64,000 nucleotides of DNA from NCBI RefSeq assembly GCF_001718195.1, contig NZ_MCNV01000003.1, positions 124,001 through 188,000 of the forward strand, in the 5' to 3' direction. The notes under the pieces were generated by a model. It was not told the origin of the DNA, did no database searches, and saw nothing but the letters and a program-made list of their open reading frames with translations. Below are positions 9,628 through 16,650 of the stretch, piece after piece. The position numbers were made by a program, and so were the translations under genes. Source of the stretch: Paraburkholderia nodosa. GTDB taxonomy: Bacteria; Pseudomonadota; Gammaproteobacteria; Burkholderiales; Burkholderiaceae. The stretch's first letter is position 1. Every line of letters begins with the position of its first letter.

Positions 9628-10464
9628 TCAGCGGAACCGATTCTTCCATTCACGCATCATTGCGAAAGCCGCCAGCCGGTCCGGCACCGATTCGTGCAGC
9701 GCCTCTGAGAGCGCGGCTTGCACCGCCGCATCGCCCGCGCGCAGGAAAGGATTGACGGCGCGCTCGTGCGCGATCGTCGTAGGCAGAGTCGGCACGCCGC
9801 GCTCGCGCAGCGCCGCCGCCTCGCGGCTCCAGTCGCGCAGATCGCCGTTTTCGGGATCGCAGGCGAGCGCGAAGCGAATGTTCGACAACGTGTACTCGTG
9901 TGCGCAATGCACATGGGTATTGCCGGGCAGCGCCGCGAGTGCGTCGAGCGAGTCGAGCATCTGCGCGGGCGTACCCTCGAAGAGGCGGCCGCAGCCGCAG
10001 GCAAAGAGCGTGTCGCCGCAGAACACGTGAGGTGTGCCGGTGGCATCGGCCGCCTGGAAATACGCAATATGGCCACGCGTATGGCCAGGCACATCGATCA
10101 CCGTCAGGTCGAGCGCGGGTGCATCCAGATGGACGGCGTCGCCACCCTTCACGCGCGTGACGAATCCATCGAGCGAGCCGAGCGCCTCGCCGGCCGGGCC
10201 GTAGACGGGCACGCGTGCGTCGGCGAGCAGGTCGGCCACACCGCCGACATGGTCGTTGTGGTGATGGGTGAGTAAAATAGCGACGAGCCGCCAGCCGCGC
10301 TTCGCGAGGTACGCGCGAACCGGAGCGGCGTCGCCCGGATCGACGGCAACGGCATTCCGGCCGTCCGAAACGACCCAGATGTAATTGTCTTCAAAAGCCG
10401 GAACCGGTACGTACTCGTAGGCGCACGCATCGCTCGAACGCGCGTACTCAAGCGGATTCTTCAT
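9628..10464 (-). CDS. gloB: hydroxyacylglutathione hydrolase (glyoxalase II)
   Basis: 278 aa metallo-beta-lactamase fold with the binuclear metal motif [22 protein letters not shown], the [18 protein letters not shown] segment and CAHEYTLSN, all typical of GloB. It hydrolyses S-lactoylglutathione to lactate and glutathione, the second step of methylglyoxal detoxification. It is about 18 residues longer at the N-terminus than E. coli Glo[14 protein letters not shown] is where family similarity begins, but no better start is evident. Only 20 bp separate its ATG from the divergent methyltransferase gene. Confidence 0.95.
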   Translation of the reverse strand: MKNPLEYARSSDACAYEYVPVPAFEDNYIWVVSDGRNAVAVDPGDAAPVRAYLAKRGWRLVAILLTHHHNDHVGGVADLLADARVPVYGPAGEALGSLDGFVTRVKGGDAVHLDAPALDLTVIDVPGHTRGHIAYFQAADATGTPHVFCGDTLFACGCGRLFEGTPAQMLDSLDALAALPGNTHVHCAHEYTLSNIRFALACDPENGDLRDWSREAAALRERGVPTLPTTIAHERAVNPFLRAGDAAVQAALSEALHESVPDRLAAFAMMREWKNRFR

Positions 10465-10484
10465 GGGGCGACGTATTCTTCGAC

Positions 10485-11378
10485 ATGTCTGACCGATTGA
10501 TTATAGACTGGCCCGCCTGGACCGCCTCGCCCGCTGGCAGGTATGTGCTCGGCTGGGAGCAGGAGCAGCTCGACCGCGTGGTGTCGAACATATTCGGCTA
10601 CCATGCGCTGCAGCTCGGCCTGCCGCAGCTCGACGCCCTGCGCGAGAACCGCATGTCGTGCCGCGGCCTCGTGCTCGATGCCGCCAGTGCTGCAAGCGCA
10701 CCCTACTCCGTACCCGGCGCGTCGGCCCATTCCCACCCGAACGGCGGGCAAACTCCGCCCGAGGCAGGCGGCGCAACAGCGGACCGCACGCCGGCTGCGG
10801 GCGGCGGTTCGTTGCTTCACGCGCCCGCGGGCCGCAGCACTGTCTGGTGCGACTTTCTCGATCTGCCGTTCGAGGCGCAGAGCGTCGACCTCATCGTGAT
10901 GCCGCACACGCTCGAATTCACGAGCGACCCGCACCGTCTGCTGCGCGAAGCCGAACGTGTGCTGATGCCCGAAGGGCAGCTGCTGATCGTCGGGTTCAAC
11001 TCGCTTTCACTGTGGGGTGCGCGCCAGTCGGTCGGCAAGCTGACCGGCCATCCGTTCCTGCCCGCGCGCCAGGACCTGATCGCGTTCACGCGTCTGAAAG
11101 ACTGGATCAAGCTGCTGGGCTTCGAGCTTGAACGCGGGCGCTTCGGCTGCTATCGTCCGCCGCTCGCGACGGACCAGTGGCTCGGCCGCTACGGCTTCAT
11201 GGAAGCCGCCGGCGACCGCTGGTGGCCGATTTTCGGCGCTATCTATATGGTGACGGCGATCAAGCGCGTGCGCGGCATGCGCCTCGTCGGCCCATTGAAG
11301 GTCAAGAAGCCGGTGCTGGCCGCGAGCCTGAAGCCCGCGGCGACCACCCCCTCCCCAACACGCAACAAGGACTCATGA
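10485..11378 (+). CDS. class I SAM-dependent methyltransferase, YafS-like
   Basis: 297 aa. A SAM-binding fold is suggested by RGLVLDA, the [12 protein letters not shown] segment (acidic-loop position) and [21 protein letters not shown], a methyltransferase type 11 pattern. About 45 residues between the first strand and the next motif are Ala/Pro/Gly rich and look like an insertion. Position between gloB and rnhA matches E. coli yafS, a putative methyltransferase of unknown substrate. Its stop overlaps the rnhA start (ATGA), implying translational coupling. Confidence 0.8.
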   Translation: MSDRLIIDWPAWTASPAGRYVLGWEQEQLDRVVSNIFGYHALQLGLPQLDALRENRMSCRGLVLDAASAASAPYSVPGASAHSHPNGGQTPPEAGGATADRTPAAGGGSLLHAPAGRSTVWCDFLDLPFEAQSVDLIVMPHTLEFTSDPHRLLREAERVLMPEGQLLIVGFNSLSLWGARQSVGKLTGHPFLPARQDLIAFTRLKDWIKLLGFELERGRFGCYRPPLATDQWLGRYGFMEAAGDRWWPIFGAIYMVTAIKRVRGMRLVGPLKVKKPVLAASLKPAATTPSPTRNKDS

Positions 11379-11824
11379 GCACACCCGACTTCGTCGAAAT
11401 CTTCACGGACGGCGCCTGCAAGGGCAACCCCGGCCCCGGCGGCTGGGGCGCGCTGCTGCGCTTCGGCGCGCAGGAAAAGGAACTGTTCGGCGGCGAGGCC
11501 GGCACGACCAACAACCGCATGGAGCTGATGGCGGTGATCGCCGCACTCGACGCGCTCAAGCGCCCGTGCAAGGTGATCGTGCATACCGACTCGCAGTACG
11601 TGCAAAAAGGCATCAGCGAGTGGATTCACGGCTGGAAGAAGAAGAACTGGATGACGGCCGCTAAAACGCCGGTCAAGAACGACGACCTCTGGAAGCGTCT
11701 GGACTCGCTCGTCGCCCAGCACGAGATCGAATGGCGCTGGGTGAAGGGTCACGCCGGCCACCCGGAGAACGAGCGCGCCGACGCGCTCGCGAACCGCGGC
11801 GTCGCCACCCTCGCGGAACTCTGA
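11375..11824 (+). CDS. rnhA: ribonuclease HI
   Basis: 149 aa, near the E. coli length. The catalytic acids are visible: Asp12 in [17 protein letters not shown], Glu in [10 protein letters not shown], Asp in [13 protein letters not shown] and Asp in ENERADALA, plus the handle region [17 protein letters not shown]. It degrades the RNA of RNA:DNA hybrids. The ATG overlaps the preceding TGA by ATGA. dnaQ follows 58 bp downstream in the classic rnhA-dnaQ order, here in the same direction (in E. coli the two are divergent). Confidence 0.97.
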   Translation: MSTPDFVEIFTDGACKGNPGPGGWGALLRFGAQEKELFGGEAGTTNNRMELMAVIAALDALKRPCKVIVHTDSQYVQKGISEWIHGWKKKNWMTAAKTPVKNDDLWKRLDSLVAQHEIEWRWVKGHAGHPENERADALANRGVATLAEL

Positions 11825-11882
11825 GACCGCTGCTTTCCAGGACCGCTTCGCGGCGGCCTCACGCTTTCACGCCTTACAAGAC

Positions 11883-12629
11883 ATGCGCCAGATCATTCTC
11901 GATACCGAAACCACCGGCCTGAACGCCCGCACGGGCGACCGCATCATCGAAATCGGCTGCGTCGAGCTGGTGAACCGCCGGCTCACCGGCAACAACCTGC
12001 ACTTCTACGTGAACCCGGAGCGTGACAGCGACCCGGGCGCACTCGCCGTGCACGGCCTCACGACCGAGTTCCTCTCCGACAAGCCGAAGTTCGCCGAAGT
12101 CGCGGACGAGATCCTCGACTTCATTCGCGGCGCGGACATCATCATCCACAACGCGCCGTTCGACATCGGCTTTCTCGACGCCGAACTCGCGCTACTCGGC
12201 AAGCCGGGATTCAAGGAGCACTGTGGCGAGGTGATCGACACGCTCGTGCAGGCCAAGCAGATCTTCCCGGGCAAGCGCAACTCGCTCGACGCCCTGTGCG
12301 ACCGCTTCGGCATCAGCAACGCGCACCGCACGCTGCACGGCGCGCTGCTCGACTCGGAACTGCTCGCCGAGGTGTACCTCGCGATGACGCGCGGCCAGGA
12401 AAGCCTCGTCATCGACATGCTGGGCGAGCACGCCGCGCCCGGTGCGGCCGCCGCGCCGCGCATCCAGCTCGAGTCGATCGATCTGCCGGTGATCATGGCG
12501 AGCGACGAAGAAATCGCCGAACACAACGCCGTGCTCGACGGTCTCGACACGGCGATCAAGGGGACGTCGGTTTGGCGCACCGAGCCGGCTCCCGCCGAAG
12601 CCAATGCGGCCGATGCGCAAAATGCTTAA
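11883..12629 (+). CDS. dnaQ: DNA polymerase III epsilon subunit (3'-5' proofreading exonuclease)
   Basis: 248 aa. Exo I is IILDTETTGLN (Asp7, Glu9), Exo II is IIIHNAPFDIGFLD and Exo III-epsilon is AHRTLHGALLDSELLAEVYLAM. The C-terminal 60 residues (after the GQESLVID segment) correspond to the tail that binds the alpha subunit in the holoenzyme core. It proofreads replication errors. tRNA-Val has its own promoter starting 8 bp after the dnaQ stop. Confidence 0.96.
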   Translation: MRQIILDTETTGLNARTGDRIIEIGCVELVNRRLTGNNLHFYVNPERDSDPGALAVHGLTTEFLSDKPKFAEVADEILDFIRGADIIIHNAPFDIGFLDAELALLGKPGFKEHCGEVIDTLVQAKQIFPGKRNSLDALCDRFGISNAHRTLHGALLDSELLAEVYLAMTRGQESLVIDMLGEHAAPGAAAAPRIQLESIDLPVIMASDEEIAEHNAVLDGLDTAIKGTSVWRTEPAPAEANAADAQNA

Positions 12630-12636
12630 AAAGGGC

Positions 12637-12665
12637 TTTACAAAATCGAAAACACCCTGCATAAT
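12637..12665 (+). promoter_or_regulatory. sigma-70 promoter of tRNA-Val
   Basis: TTTACA, 17-bp spacer, CATAAT. The start would be near 12672, about six bases before the tRNA 5' end, so the precursor needs only a short RNase P trim. Confidence 0.7.
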
Positions 12666-12677
12666 CTCAATCTCTTC

Positions 12678-12752
12678 GGGTGGTTAGCTCAGCGGTAGAG
12701 CACTGCCTTCACACGGCAGGGGTCACTGGTTCGATCCCAGTACTACCCACCA
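12678..12752 (+). tRNA. tRNA-Val (CAC)
   Basis: 75 nt including encoded CCA. The acceptor GGGTGGT pairs with ACTACCC (one G.U). The anticodon arm CTGCC-TTCACAC-GGCAG gives anticodon CAC at 12710-12712, reading GUG. The T arm contains GGTTCGATCCC. A strong terminator follows after 37 nt, so it is a single-tRNA unit. Confidence 0.96.
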
Positions 12753-12789
12753 GAATTCCTGGTGTTGGTAACGACAAGCACCGAAGAAT

Positions 12790-12823
12790 AAAAGGCCTCG
12801 TTGCGAAAGCAACGAGGCCTTTT
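12790..12823 (+). terminator. Rho-independent terminator after tRNA-Val
   Basis: A perfect 15-bp stem AAAAGGCCTCGTTGC/GCAACGAGGCCTTTT closed by a GAAA tetraloop. Symmetric A/T flanks make it bidirectional, so it also serves the convergent DUF2214 gene. Confidence 0.9.
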
Positions 12824-12884
12824 GCTTTGGCTTCGGCATTGCGCGAAACATCCGGTCGGCGCGTTTCACTGTCAGCAATCCGAA

Positions 12885-13349
12885 TCAAACAATCGAAGGA
12901 TCTAGACCGATGCCGCGCGCCATGCCCGTGGCCGCGAATACCATCACGACAAGCATGAGCGTCTGCCATCTGCCGATGAGTGCGTATTTCGCCGCGCCGG
13001 TGAGATCCGGCACGTCGCCGCGCCGCACGGCGAGCCTCCAGCGCAGCAGCGCCATCATGGGTGCGATTTCGAGCAGAAGGATCAGCACGAGCGCGGCCAT
13101 CTTTACGAGAAAGAGCGGCTCGTGGATGTAGTACTCAGCGCCTTTCTCGAAACCGCCGAACGCACGCATTGCGCCAGTCACGATCAGGACGACCGCCGAG
13201 CCGCCCCAGCCGTTGTCGGCGCTGAAGATCATCGGCAGGTCTTCGGTCGACGTGCAGCGGCGCAGGCCGCGCGTGCGCCGCAGGATCGAAGCGAGCGCAA
13301 AGCCGAAGGCGAGCAAATGAACGGCGGCGAGCAACCAGCGTATCAGCAT
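12885..13349 (-). CDS. DUF2214-type integral membrane protein
   Basis: 154 aa; the ATG is chosen because GGAG precedes it and the long upstream extension of the frame is Arg-rich non-coding-like sequence. Four hydrophobic stretches are visible: WLLAAVHLLAFGFALASIL, a glycine-rich SAVVLIVTGAMRAFGGF, FLVKMAALVLILLLEIAPMM and TLMLVVMVFAATGMARG. The order, the HLLAFGFALA opening and the conserved-looking FEKGAEYY and H residues resemble DUF2214, an uncharacterised membrane family. No function can be assigned. Family assignment is from memory of the pattern. Confidence 0.6.
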   Translation of the reverse strand: MLIRWLLAAVHLLAFGFALASILRRTRGLRRCTSTEDLPMIFSADNGWGGSAVVLIVTGAMRAFGGFEKGAEYYIHEPLFLVKMAALVLILLLEIAPMMALLRWRLAVRRGDVPDLTGAAKYALIGRWQTLMLVVMVFAATGMARGIGLDPSIV

Positions 13350-13440
13350 TGCAACTCCTTCCGGTGGACGACAGGAACGGCAAGCAATGGTAAAGCGGCG
13401 AGAACGCGGACGTCGCGCAACGCGGCCGGGCCACGGGCCG

Positions 13441-14421
13441 TCAGACCTGCTTGAGCGCGGTGTCGAGGGCACGTGCAGCGGTGCGGTCGCCTTCGGAGGC
13501 GAGCCCCACGCGAAACACAGCCTGACGGTTATGGCCCGCCGCAGCGGGCGAATCCCAGAGCAACTCGATCTTCGCGCGGCGCGCGGGCTTGCCCGCAGGC
13601 GCTGCAGCAGAGGATGCCGATGCCGCCCGCTGCGCAGCGGGCGCGCCCGGGTCAGGCGTGGCCGCAGACTGGCCGGCCCCCAGCGTTGCAGTGGTATCCG
13701 TGGTATCCGCGGCATGCGCAGCATCCGAAACAGCAGCCGGTTCGGCGACGCCACCCGCGGGCGCAGGATCGCCGGTCTGCGGCGGCGCGGGCAAGAGCGC
13801 GGGCCCGGACGCAACGGCCCCGCCCTGCGCCGCACCGCAGAGCCAGCGCACCGACAACTCGCGGGCATCGTACTGGCCTACCTTACGGCTCTCCCGCCAG
13901 ACGACCGTCGTGCGCGTCGCAGCATCGATCGAAACGGCGAAGCGCCCGATCGCGAAGCGCCGCGCGGCGAAGTTGCTGCGCCAGAGCGCGCGCGGCCGGC
14001 AGATCCAGACCACGGCGGCATAGAGCGCGGGGGCGGCAACCAGCCAGCCGTTGGTGTCGGCCACGGCGTGGAAGGTGCGACGCCAGCCGGCGGTCCAGAC
14101 GAACACGCCGATCGAGCCGATTGCGAACAAGAGGCCGAGCACGCCGAAAAATCGCAGCGCCTGACGCAGCCACTGGGGCAGCGGGTGAAACGGCCGCTCG
14201 ACGCGCGCCTTGGCGCCCGGCAGCACGATCAGCAAAAACAGGAAGACGAGATTCAGGCTTGCCGCCGGCGACGACGCCATGCCTTCGAGCGCGGCGACGA
14301 AGTTCATTTGCGCCATGGAGTGCAACCAGCGCGCGAGGATTACGAGCCCGATCGCGCGCAGCGCGAAAAGCGTCCCGGCACCGGGTACGGTGGCCGTGGG
14401 CGTCGGTCGGGTTCTGGCCAA
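13441..14421 (-). CDS. hypothetical membrane protein, TTG start, downstream of the hairpin repeat array
   Basis: 326 aa, not recognised. The start is TTG, favoured by AGGAGA about seven bases upstream. Four membrane segments are likely near residues 16-31, 56-69, 90-110 and 126-141. A soluble-looking middle (about 150-195, RRFAIGRFAVSIDAATRTTVVWRESRKVGQYDARE) is followed by an Ala/Pro/Thr-rich linker (about 200-270) and a short C-terminal block, AKIELLWDSPAAAGHNRQAVFRVG. Its ribosome-binding site lies about a dozen bases from the first of four hairpin repeats. No enzyme motif is visible. Confidence 0.6.
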   Translation of the reverse strand: MARTRPTPTATVPGAGTLFALRAIGLVILARWLHSMAQMNFVAALEGMASSPAASLNLVFLFLLIVLPGAKARVERPFHPLPQWLRQALRFFGVLGLLFAIGSIGVFVWTAGWRRTFHAVADTNGWLVAAPALYAAVVWICRPRALWRSNFAARRFAIGRFAVSIDAATRTTVVWRESRKVGQYDARELSVRWLCGAAQGGAVASGPALLPAPPQTGDPAPAGGVAEPAAVSDAAHAADTTDTTATLGAGQSAATPDPGAPAAQRAASASSAAAPAGKPARRAKIELLWDSPAAAGHNRQAVFRVGLASEGDRTAARALDTALKQV

Positions 14422-14433
14422 GGGTATTCTCCT

Positions 14434-14633
14434 CTGTCGACCAGAGTTGACGCTTTAGCGTCTTACTCTGGTCCCATGCATAGCTGTCGACCAGAGTTGA
14501 CGCTTTAGCGTCTTACTCTGGTCCCATGCAAAGCTGTCGACCAGAGTTGACGCTTTAGCGTCTTACTCTGGTCCCATGCAAAGCTGTCGACCGGAGTTGG
14601 CGCTTTAGCGTCTTACTCCGGTCCCATACAAGG
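14434..14633. repeat. four tandem 50-bp direct repeats, each forming a 35-nt hairpin
   Basis: Units begin at 14434, 14484, 14534 and 14584 with exact 50-bp periodicity. Each contains GACCAGAGT ... ACTCTGGTC (9-bp arms) around GACGC-TTTA-GCGTC (5-bp stem, four-base loop). The first three copies are nearly identical. The fourth has GACCGGAGT with ACTCCGGTC, a paired change that keeps the outer stem perfect. Its inner GGCGC/GCGTC keeps a G.U on the + strand. There is no T-tract, so these are not ordinary terminators. The array directly abuts the ribosome-binding site of the minus-strand gene. Confidence 0.95.
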
Positions 14634-14722
14634 CACGCTTTCGTGGGCGCCGCGGATTTTACGGCACGGCCATTATAGGGACATTAAGCGTGCGCCTCAC
14701 CCGCCGCCGCCGCGAATGTGAC

Positions 14723-14751
14723 AACGCCCCGGCGCATTGCACCGGGGCGTT
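14723..14751 (-). terminator. GC-rich hairpin downstream of the GT4 gene
   Basis: AACGCCCCGG-CGCATTGCA-CCGGGGCGTT, a perfect 10-bp stem, 55 nt past the glycosyltransferase stop. No U-tract follows on either strand, so it may be a weak terminator or a 3' stabilising structure. Confidence 0.5.
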
Positions 14752-14806
14752 GGGGAACAGCGGGAAAACCGGGCGCGCCGCAGCGCGTCCAGTTTCGGTA
14801 CGTAGC

Positions 14807-15871
14807 TTAGCCGGCGTTGACTTCGCGCAGCACGGTGCGATGCTTCTGGCGCAGCAGTTCTTCGTACACGGCCACGTAATTGCGTGCCATCACCTTCGAC
14901 GAGAAGCGTGCCTCGAACGCGGCGCGCACCTTCTCGCGCGGCAGCGTCGACAGGCGCTTGACCGCCGCGACTGCGCTGATTTCGTCCTCGACGACGAAGC
15001 CCGACACGCCGTTCTCGATGACTTCCGGCACCGAGCCGCGCTTGAACGCGATGACCGGCGTACCGCAGGCCATGGCTTCGATCATGACGAGACCGAAGGG
15101 CTCCGGCCAGTCGATCGGGAACACCAGGGCATGCGCATTGCCGAGGAACTCGCGCTTTTCGTGCTCGCCGATTTCGCCGATGTACTCGACATGCGGCAAC
15201 GCCATCAGCGGCTTGATGACTTCTTCGTAGTAGGCGCGGTCGGCCTTGTCGATCTTGGCGGCGACCTTGAGCTTCATGCCCGCCTGGCCGGCGATGCGGA
15301 TCGCCCGGTCAAGACCCTTCTCCGGCGAAACGCGGCCGAGGAATGCGAGGTAGCCGGGCTCGACGTTCGGAATCGGCGTGAGCACGTCTTCCGGCAGGCC
15401 GTGGTACACGGTCTGCTGCCAGTTGGCCTGCTGCAGCGGAATACGCTGGTTGTCCGAGATCGACACCACCGGCACGTCGTTGAACGCATTGAACACCGGC
15501 TGCAGTTCCGGCAGGTCCAGACGGCCGTGCATGGTCGTGACGAACGGCACCGGCTGGCGCTGGAACAGCGAGAACGGGTAGTAGTCGATGTGGAAGTGCA
15601 GCACGTCGAACTCGTCCGCGCGGCGGCGAACTTCTTCGAGCAGCAGCATGTGCGGAGCCATCACGTCGCGAATCGTGGGGTCGAGGCGCAGTGCCTGCGG
15701 CCAGAACGCTTCGAGCTTTGCCGAGGTGATCGAATCGCCGCTGGCGAACAGCGTGACATCGTGGCCCTGTTCGACCAGCGCTTCGGTCAGGTAGGAGACC
15801 ACCCGTTCCGTGCCGCCGTACAGCTTGGGAGGAACCGCCTCGTGCAACGGAGCGATTTGAGCGATTCGCAT
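14807..15871 (-). CDS. glycosyltransferase family 4 protein
   Basis: 354 aa, GT-B fold. The start at MRIAQIAPL is supported by GGAG upstream. The N-terminal domain opens with the GT4 glycine loop (PPKLYGGTERVVSYLTEALVEQGHDVTLFASGDS). The C-terminal nucleotide-sugar domain has YLAFLGRVSPEKGLDRAIRIA, then the ExxxxxxE-type motif in PEPFGLVMIEAMACGTPVIAFKRGSVPEVIENGVSGF. It should transfer a hexose from a nucleotide sugar; donor and acceptor cannot be read from sequence. It stands alone, with no polysaccharide cluster around it. Confidence 0.85.
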   Translation of the reverse strand: MRIAQIAPLHEAVPPKLYGGTERVVSYLTEALVEQGHDVTLFASGDSITSAKLEAFWPQALRLDPTIRDVMAPHMLLLEEVRRRADEFDVLHFHIDYYPFSLFQRQPVPFVTTMHGRLDLPELQPVFNAFNDVPVVSISDNQRIPLQQANWQQTVYHGLPEDVLTPIPNVEPGYLAFLGRVSPEKGLDRAIRIAGQAGMKLKVAAKIDKADRAYYEEVIKPLMALPHVEYIGEIGEHEKREFLGNAHALVFPIDWPEPFGLVMIEAMACGTPVIAFKRGSVPEVIENGVSGFVVEDEISAVAAVKRLSTLPREKVRAAFEARFSSKVMARNYVAVYEELLRQKHRTVLREVNAG

Positions 15872-16087
15872 AGTGGTGAACTCCTTCCTCGTAATAAATC
15901 GGGCAATAGACTGCAAGTTTGACAATCGACCTATGCAGGCTGCGGCTTCCTTGTCGCCACGCGCCTTACAGGCGTTCCATACCGCTAACCGCGCCGGAAA
16001 TCCGGACACAGACCCGACGCAGTTGTGAAGCGGCAAGAGAGCGCACACGCGGCGGTTCAGGCGGTAAACGCGCAGGGTTCGCGGCCG

Positions 16088-16106
16088 TTGACACAGAAGC
16101 TGTCAA
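16088..16106. repeat. inverted repeat TTGACA-N7-TGTCAA
   Basis: Perfect 6-bp dyad with a seven-base spacer, of operator size. The left arm also matches a -35 hexamer on the + strand, but no good -10 follows at 16-18 bp. The regulator is unknown. Confidence 0.35.
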
Positions 16107-16380
16107 ATTCCCTACGCTGTCCGAGTCGGCATTATCCCGGTCCAGGGTAAATACCGGCTAGATCATTTCAAAGTCTTTACGTTGTTACACACCGGAAACA
16201 CTCCGCAACCCATTGTTTTCCAAGAGAGTTCTAGATTGGGTGCTGCGCTGCGGGAAGCAACTGCGCGCGATTGTCGCGGCTCTTGTTCGCATGAATCGAT
16301 CCTGCTCGTTTCCGGGTTCGCAACCGGCCGACAGCGTGTTGCGAGCAAGCACACCGCTTTTCCGAATGCAATCGGTAATT

Positions 16381-16408
16381 CTATCTCTAAAACACCTATC
16401 TCTAAAAC
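16381..16408. repeat. direct repeat of CTATCTCTAAAAC, period 15 bp
   Basis: Two identical 13-mers at 16381-16393 and 16396-16408 in the AT-richer part of the intergenic region. Such paired sites one and a half helical turns apart can bind a regulator; no identity is claimed. Confidence 0.4.
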
Positions 16409-16650
16409 GATCCACGATTCCTGTTGAACCTCCACTGCAACAACGTGTCCCCAATCTGTATCCCGCGCTATCGTGTCGCGATATGATGCGCGTCCGCCGG
16501 GCACAGGCGGTGCGCCAGGCCCATGGGGTGTTTACAATGCGGTAAGTCCGCCTTCGTTGCCGCGCGCCGGAAGCCGTTCATCGCCGGAGCGCCCGCTATC
16601 TTCCTTGAACTTGCACGGACGAAATTCCGTCAGACCGACCACCCGATCAA

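Larger units (their letters stand above)
15872..16650. other. long intergenic region between divergent GT4 and ABC exporter genes
   Basis: 779 bp with no convincing gene; the two 110-aa open frames in its right half are on opposite strands, overlap each other and lack family resemblance. The stretch 16160-16470 is visibly less GC-rich than its surroundings. It contains an inverted repeat TTGACA-7-TGTCAA (16088-16106) and a duplicated 13-mer (16381-16408). No clear sigma-70 promoter could be picked for either gene. Confidence 0.5.

Noticed and set aside
14434..14633. CRISPR array
   Set aside because: The units are contiguous near-identical 50-mers with no variable spacers and no cas genes nearby.
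14434..14633. Tandem Rho-independent terminators
   Set aside because: The hairpins lack T-tracts on both strands, and four in a row ahead of a ribosome-binding site would be odd.
16396..16408. Resemblance of the GTTTTAGAGATA string (minus strand) to a Cas9-type CRISPR repeat
   Set aside because: It covers only about a dozen bases, with a 15-bp period and no spacers, tracrRNA or cas genes; chance similarity.
16163..16545. Two roughly 110-codon open frames on opposite strands in the ABC/GT4 gap
   Set aside because: They overlap each other, have no ribosome-binding site and no family resemblance; neither was called.
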